Positions 11,665-22,879 of a DNA stretch of 64,000 nt are shown here, in pieces. The notes under the pieces are model-generated. The model made no database searches and was not told where the DNA came from. It saw only the letters and a list, made by a program, of their open reading frames with translations. The stretch lies in assembly GCF_004027225.2 (NCBI RefSeq), contig NC_044291.2, forward strand, positions 12,243,979 to 12,307,978, in the 5' to 3' direction. Source of the stretch: Strigops habroptila. Taxonomy: Eukaryota > Chordata > Aves > Psittaciformes > Psittacidae. The position numbers and the translations under genes are program-made. Position 1 is the stretch's first letter; each line of letters opens with the position of its first letter.

Positions 11665-11725
11665 GGACTCGGTGAGCTTCAAGGTCCCTTCACCCCAAAC
11701 CAGTCTGTGACTCTATGACTGTAAA
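11665..11725 (+). repeat. CR1 3' tail stub
   Basis: About 60 bases contain 'GAGCTTCAAGGTCCCTTC' and end in a 'GTGACTCTATGAC' type terminus, a plus-strand CR1 end. Confidence 0.7.
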
Positions 11726-12189
11726 ATACGATCTGCTTTTGGACGCAGAAGTGCTCTCATCAGTGAGTCAGCCCCAGAAGCAGGGGCAGACATTTGTGCA
11801 GGAACATCCTGTCTCTGCTGGTGCCCACGGAAGAGGCCAGTGGAGAGCGTTCAGGGCACGGCAGGCTGCAGAACAGCCAGGCTCAAGGGCACCACTGCCA
11901 CCTCCTCTGAAAGAAGCCCAAGGGCTGAGGCTCTGCAGTCTCTCCTTTCCCCTGCACCACCCTTGGCTTTCAGCCCCACAGCAGAGCCCTTTTGCAGCCG
12001 CTTCTCAGCACTTGTTCGTAGCTGGCAGCTTCCAGACGCAGTTCTGCCTCTGCTGGAGCCGAGAGCAATGGCCCAGCCCGTGCTGCGGGGTGTGCAGCGC
12101 TCTGATGGCACCATCCAGTGACTGCAGGGCTCGGCAGCGCTGGCAGGAGCAGACATGTGGGGCCTGACCCTGCTCCCGGGGCAGACGAG

Positions 12190-12480
12190 GGTGAGTTCCA
12201 GCCCTTGGTGTTTCTTGGCAGGAACCTTCGCCTCCGGCTTCCCCTCCGCATGCACCGCTGCCATGACACCGCCCGGCGCGGGGGGAAGACGGCAGAGCCG
12301 GCGCCACGGAGAGCAGGGCGGGAAGGGGCGGGGCGCGGCGTGTGTGGGGGCGGGAGAGCGGGGGATGTGGAGGGGAGAGGCCGGGATGGAGCCGGGATGG
12401 AGCCGGGATGGAGCCGGAAGGAGCCGGGCAGGAGCGGGGTGAGCGGGGCTGTGGCACGGGTTGAGAGGGAAGGGCAGGGC
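12190..12480. promoter_or_regulatory. CpG-rich island with GC boxes
   Basis: Dense CpG sites, two GGGGCGGGG/GGGGGCGGG-type boxes near 12,326-12,355 and a short tandem of GATGGAGCCGG units near 12,385-12,420. It has the look of a TATA-less promoter, but I can tie no transcript or coding exon to either side. Several long overlapping open frames here are a by-product of GC content. Confidence 0.5.
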
Positions 12481-12680
12481 TGTGGGTTGGGATGGAGCCG
12501 GGTGGCAGGGGGTCGGGAGCAGGGCTGCAGTGGGGGGGGGTCAGGGCTGTGGGGCGGGATGGAGCACGGTGGGCAGGGGGTACAGCAGGGATGCAGTGGG
12601 GGGAGGTGGGCTGGGCTGTGCCAGGAGGGGACGGGCAGTGGGGCCTGAGCCAGCAGGGTAAGTGCAGGCAGGGATGGAGC
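12481..12680. repeat. G-rich minisatellite
   Basis: Roughly two to three units of about 60-100 bases with 'GGGCTGTGGG', 'GGGATGGAGC' and long G runs follow the CpG island. The plus strand has several runs of four or more G and could form G-quadruplexes (inference). Confidence 0.6.
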
Positions 12681-12699
12681 CCACGCTGGGGCAGGGGCT

Positions 12700-14255
12700 G
12701 GGCATGCTGGGGATGGCGGCAGGACCATTGTGTCCCCCCAGGGCTGGGCTCTCAGGAGGCGGAACCGAGGTCCTGTGCTTTTGGTGCAGGGGTGCCAAGA
12801 GCAGGCGGGTCCTTGAGGAAAGAGTCTCACTGCCTCTTCGCATAAGGTGAAGATCTGATCCACCCACCTTGTGTGTCCCGTGCCGCTGTGTGCAGCCCAA
12901 GAGAGTTTGGCTGAGAACTGCCACAGCCCTTAAGCACTGTTTTGGGCAACCCAGCCAAGGAGATGGGCACCTGCAGGCAACGCTGTGATTATCTCAGCAC
13001 AGTCCCAGACAGAGCACGGACTAAGGAACTTCTGTGCTGAATCAGTACTGTCTGCGTTGATGACTGCTGTAAGAGATGTGTCTGGAGGATTAAAGGGTTG
13101 GTTGCAGAACGAAATACTTCCAGTGTAGACATGTGTTCTGGCCCTGAGTATCAGTTCTCAAGATGTGGAGCACATCTTTGTGTATTGTAAAATCTTATTG
13201 TATCCAAATGCAATTTGTCATTCTTGAATTGTGTGACATGATAATGACTATGTAAATTATGTGAAATCATGTTTGGCACCTGTTTGATAGGTATATTCTT
13301 AATGCATACAGAAGCTGAGATAAGCTTAAGCAATGGCTGTCTTGGTTTAGCCCTTTGCAGGACATCTTGTATCTATTCAGATGGCTGCAATGAAACAAGA
13401 GGCTGGCTCCAATGTGCCATTAGGGTGGAGAGACTTCCCTGTTACTCACTCCTACCATGTAGCATTGATGTATGATGCTAAAGCTGTTTCCCTGGAACAC
13501 ATGGGAACCAGACTTGAGCAAGGAAGGTCAAAGTGAAATGAAAGCAACAGTGCTCATCTCAAGTTTTGTTCACATTTCTGTAACAGGAGAATAAGTTGGA
13601 ATTGGGATGGTTGGTAGGACCGTGCTCCTTTTCAATGTGAAAATCATGCAATGAGAAATAACACTTTAAAGAATCGGGTGTTCTCTCTTTTAAGGGAAAC
13701 AAACGAAGACAGGAATCACATGAAAAGACCGTATCTCTCAATGCATTCTTCTGTTCAGAAAAATTATCGTCTGCCTTTTTGTTTTTCTTCTTTAAAGAGC
13801 ACTGTGGAGAAAGTGGCGGCTGGCCACTTGGAATCCCTCTTCCAGGGAAGGCTAAACATGAAGTAGACACAAATACTCTTCTAGAAATGAAATCAGGTCT
13901 GAATAAGAGCTTTGAATTCAGGTAAAAACTTCTCTTACGTGTTCATGTGAAACTTTGAGCCTCAAGACTTTTGTTTGCGTTTCATGACGATTTTTATGAG
14001 GGCACATTTCATTAAGGAACTTAGAAAATTCACCAACATGTTTTGATGCACCAGCTCTACTTGCACTTAATTTTATGCATTCAAACACTATTACTGACAT
14101 ATGAGTTGTTTCATACCTGGTAGCGGTCTTGATTGCTTCCAAGATGAAGCTCTTAAGCTGTTGCATTTTGCTTTGACTGCGAAAACCAGTGCGTGAAAGT
14201 ATAGTATATTTAATTAATTTCTCATCCACATCCTCTGTGGATCATTGGCCTTTAC
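12700..14255. other. no recognisable gene; one unexplained minus-strand frame
   Basis: AT-rich sequence. The minus strand has a 103-codon frame at 13,918-14,229 (starting MDEKLIKYTILS) with balanced, protein-like composition, but I recognise no domain. Open frames on both strands at 13,560-13,870 overlap and are not convincing. Confidence 0.35.
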
Positions 14256-14261
14256 GCACAG

Positions 14262-14690
14262 CCCAGGAGATAACCATCTGAGGCTGAGAGAGCTGGCCGT
14301 TTTCAGCCTGGAGAAGAGAAGGCTCCGGGGAGACCTTAGAGCAGCTCCCAGAGCCTAAAGGGGCGATAAGAAACCTAGAGAGGGGCTTTGGACAAGGGCC
14401 TTCAGGGACAGGACAAGGGGGAATGGCTTTAACCTGCCAGAGGGGAGATTGAGATGAGCTCTTAGGCAGAAGTTCTTCCCTGTGAGGATGGTGGGACACT
14501 GGCACAGAGAGCCCAGAGAAGCTGTGGCTGGCCCATCCCTGGCGGTGTTCAAGGCCAGGTTGGACACAGGGGCTTGGAGCAACCTGCTCTAGTGAAAGGT
14601 GTCCCTGCCTGTGGCAGGGGTTGGCAGGGCTCTAAGGTCCCTTCCAACCCAAAGCAGTCTGGGATTTTATGATTCTGTGATTTTGTTCAG
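14262..14690 (+). repeat. CR1 LINE 3' fragment
   Basis: Plus-strand CR1, from the ORF2 segment equivalent to '[11 protein letters not shown]' through the C-terminal residues to the tail, ending in GATTCTGTG near 14,685. It is 5' truncated. Confidence 0.9.
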
Positions 14691-14699
14691 TACCTTTAG

Positions 14700-15490
14700 C
14701 ACTGGATGTAATTCTTAAATGATGGGCAAAATGAACCCTAGATTCCTTCAAATGTCATACATGTTAGTAAGGGTAAGAATGGGAAAGTAAATTGTGTTTT
14801 ATTTGCCAGTGTCAGGAAACATTACAAAATTCAGATTCCTCTTCATCCTGCAACAACAACCACCGCATCTTCAGGACCTGCTTATGCGTCTCGTTCCAGT
14901 GCTAACTAGTGCAGTTAGTTAGTAACTACTCTTATGTCTGTGGAATAAGTAGTGAATTTGATTCAGAAATTAAACTTATATTTAAAAATGTAGCATTGTT
15001 CATACATAAAGGAAAAACGGGCTTTCAGGGTAAGATGCAGCTGCACGTGGTATGCCAGGAATTCACTCTACGGCGGTTCCCGTGGCAATGCTGCTTGACG
15101 GAGGATGGAGCGGAGTAGAGATTCTGTGGCCAAGCTTTGTCCCAACACCAGCAGAGATGGGAACTAGGTGGTACTTAAAACTGATAAGCTGCATACTTCC
15201 TACCCTGAGCCAACACTCTGTCATCTTTTGACAAAATGCTGTCCTTTGTGTGAACTTTGCTTCATCATAATGCATTTTAATACAAAAACACACCTCCATC
15301 TCCAATGCTTCCCACCTCCAAAGCGATACCACCCCTCTTTGAGCATGCTCTTTGAATTTCTTGTGGTATATACCTTTAAAAGCGAAGCGAGAGGATTTTA
15401 CACCAATAACAATAAAGGTATGTATGACTAGAGTCACTCAAGCTCCACCTTGAAAGTGAAAAATAGTATAAAAATGTCCCAAGGAGTGGG
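14700..15490. other. no recognisable gene
   Basis: AT-rich sequence. A 124-codon minus-strand frame (15,063-15,437) has no motif that I recognise. A TATAAAA lies at about 15,468, just before the LTR-like block. Confidence 0.35.
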
Positions 15491-15492
15491 GA

Positions 15493-16085
15493 ATGTTAGG
15501 GAAGACATCGTCACGGAGGAGTCGAGGAAGATTCCATCAGCAGATTACCCTTGACTCCTGGGACCGGTCGATGGGCTAGACCTTTCTTCCCCCCCATAGG
15601 GATGCCTTTGGATAAGACTTGCACTGTATCCAGTGCTTCCCTGGGAAAATTAGGAATCTCTATCTAGAGTTACTTCTTACTTTTATACTTTAAAGCCTGG
15701 CTGTGTTATTCATAACTTTGTCACGCGTTTGTATACCCTATTATTTGCACGTGCTTTTGCAGACAGTGTATTTATCACCGGCAATCCATAAGAACCTATA
15801 TCTGTTGCTTCGATAAACTGTACTGTTTAAGTAGCTAATCGTAATAATTCTCTCATTGAACGTGACCAGATCCTTCAGTGTGGCCGTGTTAGTTCATGAG
15901 CACGATTAGACTGAAGGTGCAGTGCACTATTAGTGCATCTGGAATCGTGATTGTTCAATATATTGAATGCGACCGGACTGATAGTGGTAAATTGGGCATC
16001 ACTCAGAATCTAAGCCCAGCTGCACCCAGCCCCTCTAATATCTGAGGACCAGCTGGAACGCAAGGGGGTTTATTTTCTGCCAAAT
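15493..16085. repeat. putative LTR or ERV-derived block
   Basis: The block starts TGTTAGGGAAGAC and runs for about 600 bases with an organised, non-coding look, preceded by a TATAAAA (about 15,468). I infer a retroviral LTR or leader from this layout and from the degraded retroelement-like frames on its right, but I cannot name a family and see no matching second LTR. Confidence 0.3.
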
Positions 16086-16089
16086 TGTC

Positions 16090-17760
16090 TTACCTTTTAG
16101 CGCAACAATGTCATAGTTGTGGAAGATCCATCATGCCTGAAACCTTAAACAGTGGCAGGTGTGGGCATAAATGTAAGAGCACCAAGTTTTTACAGTAATG
16201 CCCGTAACTGTCTCCTCTAAAGTCTTCCCAAGAGATAATAACCTGATCTAACAAGTCAGTGGTGTAATTTTTCCCCTGTATCGTCAGAAAGATGTCTTCT
16301 CTGGGGCAATGTTGATGTTGATTCTCAGTCAAGTGATGACTGAGAATATTCACCACCTCTTTAGATTAGGTTCATAATTAGGAGGATTTCAACTCCTACA
16401 ATTGAGAGCAGCTTTTCAATTTTACTGAAAACTAACTTAGTGCCTTTCTGGCCTAGTTTTAGTTGTCAGTAAAGTCACTCTTTCCAGTTGTCTCCATACT
16501 TTCTCAATAGCCTTTGATCTGTAAGGATCAGTACCAGCAGCTGTGGCTATCAGTTGCTATGTTTCTAGTGACTGCTGCTGTAGACTCTAACCAGGAAAAC
16601 ACTGAAAACCTCCTGATAACCTTAATGACATGATGTGATGCAGCTTTTTCTTCAGATGGCACCATGTCTTGAATGCAGACACCCCCTGCCAGTGAATACA
16701 CCCTCTTGCATTGGATGTGGGTCACCAATAGCTCCACAGCTGCAGCCCTGAACCAACATCTGCGTAAAGGTAATTGACAATAAATCTACCAAAACAGCAA
16801 TTTACCTGCTGGCATGCATTTTTCTAACAGATGACTTCATTAAAAATAGTTTGATCCAGCTGGGGTTTCTGTAATTACATGATGACAGCTTTAAGGGTTA
16901 GTAGGATTCAAACCACCTTGAATAGAAATAAGCATTAAAGGTGCACCAGATAAGCTCAGAAAGGCATCTTGAAGAGCACAGGAGGTAGCAGTGTGAAAGA
17001 CAGGAACATGTGCACTTGTGTTCAGTAGGGAGATATTCTGTGATTCTATCATTTATGGCCTTAGTATTGCTGAACATTTTAAGTTTATTAAATACATCCT
17101 CATTACTCTGCTTCCCTCATTTGATTGTAAGTGCTTAGCACAGATGGGCTGGCAGGACTGGGGCAGCGGGGAGATGCCCAAAATGCTCAAGCGCAGTATT
17201 AGTCAGTGATCCAAAAGTGCTGGTGGGCTTAACTAGACAAAATCTACCCTCCAGAATACTCCCTCCCGAAGGGTATGGGGACCCAGGTAGGGGCCGTCCT
17301 CAACCCCTCCAGTCAGGGAAAGGGTGTGAGAAGGAGCGAACTGATACTACATGTCCACGATTGGTAGATCATAGACACTGCCCCACATTGGATGTTTTCT
17401 GGCAGTCCTGATGCAGGTGCAAAGGCAGTCCTGAACTATTTGGTGGCAACCATCAAAACAGCAGACTCATTATTCTCAGCCCTGGTGGAATCTCGCTTGT
17501 TAACAGTGACTGTGGTAGGGCACCCTCAGGGGGATAAGAATCGTTTTCCTTGCAGATACTGGACTTTCTGTTTTGTGTGAGTGCAGTGACTAAGCAAACT
17601 GACACTAGTCTATACAAACGTGGAGGTATTGATGCTGGATCTCCCGAGGGAACTGTACCATACTTTAAAATGAATTGTCACCAAGATCCATGGATTTGTG
17701 ATGAGCAGGCACTATGGCCTAACTAAAACCTGAAGCCCACAGCACACGCTTGAAGGATCT
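16090..17760. other. unrecognised, possibly degraded retroelement interior
   Basis: Short frames on the minus strand (16,111-16,356; 16,528-16,737) and the plus strand (17,217-17,580) have protein-like composition but no motif I can assign. Their position beside an LTR-like block suggests remnants of an ERV, which is inference only. Confidence 0.25.
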
Positions 17761-18880
17761 CTTCTATCTGCAGGGCTGAATAACCACAGCACTTTGTAAG
17801 ATCAAGTCCTCTTCTTATTAGTGTTGTTCATAGTTTGCAGGTACTAAGTGAAATGTATTCTTTCTCTATTTAAAAGGGCAAAGTAATTTGTCAGGCGCGT
17901 GGCACAGGAAATCTTCACCATAAACACTGTGTGACTTGTGAAAACAAGCTGCCTGCAATACAGACGCTGAGGCTTCTTCCATCAATCACACTAGGGTTAA
18001 TCAAATCAAAGCACAACATTCTTTTTCTCTGGAAAACTGAAGTCATAGCCCTGCGTCCCTGCGTTACAAAAGCAGAGATTCCCTCCCTCATGAGATATTC
18101 CAGCCCAGTACTCCCACAGATCCTCCATCACAAATGTCCAGCTAAACAGAAGCGTACCTGTGAGTTCCTCCTGTGGAAGTCAGGATTGTGTGTGCCATTG
18201 TGAAAGCTCAGAAGGCTCTTAGAAAACAGTCTTGGCTCCAAGGGAGTTTTGTTTGTGTGCAGATTCTTTTCAAGTGCAGTAGCAAACTTGAGTGTCTACA
18301 TCAGGAAGAGAATTTTTGTTGTTTTCCATTATTTTGTGAAAATAAAATATTCTTTTCCATTATTTTTCTTCTCTCCATTTGCTGCTTCGTCTTCGTGCAT
18401 ACAGCTACTCTGCTTGGATTAGGCTGTGACTCTGTGTAACGGATGGGAACCTAGCTGAGAGCTGATTCCCTCTCATGACTGAGAGACATAATACAGGATG
18501 TTTGTGTCACAGTGTATTGGGGAGAGTATATATGTGTATGTTCATGGTGACTGTTTGTCGGAAAGAGGCAGGAAAACATGAGGGTACAGCTCTTCTATGA
18601 GCTTCCCACTTGGGCATGCCGGGGTGCCTGGCCAACGCTCTCGACACAGCCAACACTGAGGTGATGAGAAGCTGCATGGCCCCACGAGTAAATGGTGACA
18701 GAGCTGGCAGAAAGCCAGTTGTGTTACTAAGGGTATGAAAGCAGGACCCTCTTGTAGCCCAACCCGAGGCCTCACCTATGGGTGGACGCACCGTGTAGGA
18801 ACTTTCCCAGTTACCTGAGACTCCTTGCATCGGCTCCAATGGGGCTTCCCAGCTGCAGTGTGGGCCTGGAGGATGACTCG
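17761..18880. other. no recognisable gene
   Basis: Mixed-composition sequence without repeats or coding evidence that I can support. Confidence 0.4.
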
Positions 18881-18884
18881 GTGG

Positions 18885-18985
18885 TGATTCGTAGAATCAT
18901 AGAAGAGTTAGGGTTGGAAAGGACCTTAAGATCATCTAGTTCCAACTCCCCTCCCATGGGCATGAACACCACACACTAACCCATG
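18885..18985 (-). repeat. CR1 LINE 3' tail
   Basis: About 100 bases of minus-strand CR1 terminus, with 'TTGGAACTAGATGATCTTAAGG' on the minus strand and a 'TCTATGATTCTACG' end near 18,889. Confidence 0.9.
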
Positions 18986-19074
18986 TCACCCAAATTGGTG
19001 ATGTATTTCTTCTTAATCTCTGTTCTCTCTGTGCAGTAATGATTTGATGCATTATTCATTTTCCTCTGTACTTT

Positions 19075-19160
19075 ACTTACATATGTATATATATAATTTG
19101 CTTTATTGTACTTATTTGCTATATATAGAGAGATATATACCTGATTTGCATTAGTGTGCT
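19075..19160. repeat. AT-rich low-complexity tract
   Basis: TATATA runs mixed with repeated 'TTATTTGCT' and 'TAGTGTGCTT' phrases. Confidence 0.7.
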
Positions 19161-19213
19161 TATTTGCTTTAGTGTGCTTGTTTAATAAACTGTAGCTTGT
19201 GGTCATTTTGTGG

Positions 19214-19962
19214 TGTACCCTGCCTGTTTTAGCAGAACAGGCCTAAACCTAACACCTCAGTTGTAAAGATTGTATAGATGAAGCTTTTTTCCATGCTGAA
19301 CTATTTTCCATACTTTTTCACCACCATGGACGAAGACATAACAATCTTTTGGCCACGGGGTGCTGTGGGAGACCGTATTTTAAGCTGACTGTCTCAAAGC
19401 TTGTTTGCAATCCTGGTGAGCTCACTGTGAGATGTACAATTGAGCCAAGCTCAGCTGCTGTGAACAGATAAGGAACAAGCAGCCACCCAAAACCAGTCTC
19501 GACCCAGGTCAAGGCAGGCACATCGCTGTGGAGGATGTGCCTGGGCATGGGTGACCCCCAACCTCCCAAGGCATGTGCAGCCCACAGCAAATGATCAGGC
19601 AGTGTTGGCATGCACCCCGCGTGCGCCCCTCGGGACCAGCGTGCCAGGACTGAGAGCATGCACAGGAATGCACTAAGACCCTATAAAAGACTGTGATCCA
19701 ATGGCGAGTGGAATCCCCCCCCACAGTACCCGGAGACTACAGACCAGCGGGATACCTCTGGATCCATGGTGGTGACTGTCTCTTGCTGCAACTCTATCCC
19801 GAATGTTTGCCAGATTTCCTTCTTTTCTATTTTCTCCCCCTTTCCTATTGCAGTTTTCTTACCACAGTAAATAACTACTTTGTATAGATAAGTAAGCAAT
19901 AAATCTCTTTGATTAGTGGCACTTGACCTCGTTTGTGTCTTAATCTCTCTCTGGGTATAACA
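19214..19962 (+). repeat. putative solo LTR
   Basis: The block has the landmarks of an LTR in order: a TG start, a TATAAAA at about 19,683, an AATAAA at about 19,898 and a TATAACA end. No convincing primer-binding site follows, and I see no coding interior or second copy. The borders are provisional. Confidence 0.4.
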
Positions 19963-20385
19963 AAGAATCTCCCTGCAGTGGGGGGGACAAGCCGATGGCA
20001 GGAGGGTTCGAGCCCCCATCCCCCCTGGCCACAGGGCAGTGGCTGCAGACACCAGGAGCCTGGAGCACATGCTGAGCCCACAGCAAGGTAGAGGGCTGCC
20101 CGGGGACCTTTTCTTTTGGGTTGTCCTCTCTGCCCAGGCTCCATGGCTGCCCGACTCAACCGCATGTGCCTGGGGTGACACCACAGCCCAATGGCCCCCA
20201 AAGTGTGAAGAGAGCACGAGAACCACCTCTGCTTAACAGCTTCTTCCTGAAAAGCAGCAGGGAAAGGGAGGAGGTAAAGGCTTCCCCCCATTTTCCTCTC
20301 TGCTCCCCTGAGCCCACCAGAGAAGAGACTTTGCAAGGACAGGGGTGAAGGAGAAACTACAGAGTCCAAGGGCAGTCCAAGGAAG
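19963..20385. other. no recognisable gene
   Basis: GC-rich sequence between an LTR-like block and a CR1. Overlapping long frames on both strands have no conserved motif. Confidence 0.35.
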
Positions 20386-20387
20386 GC

Positions 20388-21220
20388 AAGTGGAGGTGAG
20401 CTTGAGAGCTGGGCCACTGCAGACCTCATGGAGTTCAACAAGGCCAAGTGCAAGGTCCTGCCCCTGGGTCGGGGAAATCCCAAGCACAGTTCCAGGCCTG
20501 GCGGAGGCTGGATTGAGAGCAGCCCTGAGGAGAAGGACTTGGGGTGTTGATTGATGAGAAGCTCAACATGAGCCGGCAAAGTGATCTTGCAGCCCAAAAC
20601 CATCTGCATGCTGGGCATCCAAAGAGGCGTGAGCAGCAGGTCGAGGGAGGGGATTCTCTCCCTCTGCTACGCTATGGGGAGATTCCCCCTGCAGTCCTTA
20701 TCCAGCTCTGGGGCAACAGCACAAGAGGGACATGGAGCTGCTGGAGCGAGTCCAGAGGAGAGCACAGTGCTGCTGCAAGCACTGGAGCAGCTCTGCTCTG
20801 GAGACAGGATGAGAGAGCTGGGCTGGTTGAGCCTGGAGAAGTGAAGGCTCCTTAAGGGGAGACCTTGTAACAGTCTTCTAATACCTAAAGGGTGCGTACA
20901 AGAAAGCTAGAGAGGGACTTTTTACAAGGTCCTGTACTGACAGGACAAGGGGGAATGGCTTTAAAGTAAAAAAGGGCAGATTTAGATTAGTCATTAGGAA
21001 GAAATTCTTTACTATGACAGTGGTGAGGCACTGGCACAGGGTGCCCAGAGAAGCTGTGGCTGCCCCATCCCTGGCAGTGTTCAAGGCCAGGTTGGACACA
21101 GGGCTTTGGAGCAACCTGTTCTACTGGAAGGTGTCCCTGCCTGTGGCAGGGGGTTGGAACTGGATGAGCTTTAAGGTCCCTTCCAAACCAAAATAGTCTG
21201 GGATTCCATGATTCTCTGAT
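20388..21220 (+). repeat. CR1 LINE 3' fragment (~830 bases)
   Basis: Plus-strand CR1 from mid reverse transcriptase ('[11 protein letters not shown]' equivalent, '[14 protein letters not shown]' equivalent near 20,538-20,575) to the 3' tail at about 21,215. Frameshifts are numerous. Its tail is joined directly to module X2, a junction repeated in inverted form at 32.9 kb. Confidence 0.9.
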
Positions 21221-21960
21221 GTGCGAATGTCAGTCACTCTCCACTTCTCGTAGGTGGACGTGACGCCCTGTTCATTACCCAGGTTGAGCTGTGACCCCTT
21301 GCATGCTCCACCTCCGGAGGAAAGGCACTGAGGAAGAGCAGCCCGTGAGGGACCTCCCCGAGCTGGCTGGGCAGAGGCTGGTCCCCCTGCAGCGACTCCC
21401 AGAGCACCCCTGGGTGCCCAGTGGCCATGGGCACGATGCTGCCGCCATCACAAAGCCGTGGCGGTCGCTGTGGAGATGCCCATTGTGACGGGGGCCCCTC
21501 CAGTGAGCGTGGGCTATTTAAGGAGCGAGAGCCCTGCAGGAACCAGTGCAGAGGAGACCCCTCCCTCGGGAGGCTGCATCTCCCCTGGCTGCCCTGCGCA
21601 TCCAGGTACGTGTTCTTTGACTTTTCAATCCTACTTTAGTGTTCGCTTGAAACACGTTGTGGGTGCGTGCTCTAAAGGGAGGAGAAGCTGTCAGGAGATG
21701 TGCTGGTGCCATCCCAGCTGGAGGAGCAGGGGAGAGGTGAGGAGGAGGCCCTGGGCTTGTTCATGTGCTTGGAGCTCAGCTCTGGCTGCAGAGGTGCTGG
21801 GGGCGAAGCAGGAGCCTTGTGTGTGCAGGAGCTGCTGGTGTGAGAGGTGCTGAGAAGGTGTGAGGGCAGGAGCAGCCCCTGGGCAGTGCAGCTGCTGGTG
21901 CTGTCCCTGGGAGCTCAGCACAAGGGCACCTGCCTGGCTCCGGCAGCGCGCGTGGAAGCC
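21221..21960 (+). promoter_or_regulatory. promoter/first-exon-like module X, copy X2 (most complete)
   Basis: The order is an upstream region (21,221-21,500), a TATA-like CTATTTAAG at 21,514-21,522, a predicted start about 25-30 bases later, a short exon ending CATCCAG at 21,605 and a donor GTACGTG at 21,606. About 350 bases of intron-like sequence shared with X1 follow. No coding exon is attached in any copy. A TATA promoter with a ~60-base non-coding first exon is the layout of avian beta-keratin genes, among others; that link is a guess. The TATA core and donor are the best conserved parts between copies. Confidence 0.55.
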
Positions 21961-21984
21961 CACCGTGCACCCCAAACCCAAGCC

Positions 21985-22875
21985 CCGCAGCTGCAAAGCC
22001 GCCCCGGCTCAGCGCAGCAGCCAAGACCTCCCTAAAAAAGAGGTGCCCTGAAAAGTGGGGTCCCCCCAGCACCCGCCCTCGGGGTCCCCCAAAATGCTCT
22101 GGGACCCCAAATCCACTGGTGGGACCCCAGAATTGCTTTGGGTTCAGTAGTGAATTCAAGGGGGTCAGAGGGGGTGGACCCCCTAAAAGGGGCACCACAA
22201 TAAAGGGGCACCCCAAAACCACGCCGCCCCCCCCAAATGGAACTGGAGGCACCCAAAGCAATCGTGGTGCCCCCCAAAAATCCTGGGATACCCCCAAATC
22301 TCCTTGAAGCACCACAAGAGCAGGCAGGACCCCCAAATGGGTTGCCTGGGGTAGCCCAAAAGTGAACCGCAACCCCCAAATTACCATGGGCCCCACCCCC
22401 AAATGAACCCGGGGACCACAAAATCCTGGAGGGACCCCACTAAACACCACCACCCCCAACTGGGGGTGCCCCAAAAAGCTGCTCTCCCCCCAAAGCCACC
22501 AGCCCCAAAACACTCCTTGTTGCCCACAAACCCCCACCCCATGGGGCACCCCAACACACCCCCCCCCGTGGTATCAGAGAGCCGGGGGGGTAGCCCCATG
22601 GGGGCAGTCCCTAATTTGGTGTGTTCTCTCCCACAAAAGAGCACCAGCCAGGAGGCTGGGAAGGGGATGAGCAGGAGCATCTGCAGCAGGTACTGGGAGC
22701 ACTGGGAGGGACTGGGAGTTGAGCACGGCTGCAAGCGGGAAGACCTGCGGCAGGGACTGGGAGCACTGGGATATTAAAACCCCAGCAGTATCTGGGGCCA
22801 TAGTGGCCTATATTGGTCTGTACTGGTGCATACTGGTCCATACTGCTCCAAACTGGGATGTGTAAATTTGCGGGC
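21985..22875. repeat. CCCCAAA-rich degenerate array and ACTGGGAG/TACTGG repeats
   Basis: From about 22,050 to 22,560 the heptamer CCCCAAA or CCCCAAAA recurs many times at irregular spacings of about 20-50 bases. From 22,690 to 22,860 the array changes to ACTGGGAG and TACTGGTC units. Such arrays are typical of introns of GC-rich avian microchromosome genes. A possible 50-base exon (about 22,638-22,687, acceptor CACAAAAG, donor CAG|GTACTG) is too short to assign. Confidence 0.6.
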
Positions 22876-22879
22876 GACA

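Noticed and set aside
11970-12863. 297-codon minus-strand frame across the CpG island
   Set aside because: Proline-rich low-complexity translation of a G-rich repeat, with other long frames over the same bases.
19995-20032. tRNA-like GGGTTCGAGCCCC
   Set aside because: Only three of five T-stem pairs form, and there is no upstream anticodon or D arm.
22638-22687. Short exon with acceptor and donor
   Set aside because: Fifty bases, no recognisable peptide and repeat-rich surroundings; not enough to list as a gene.
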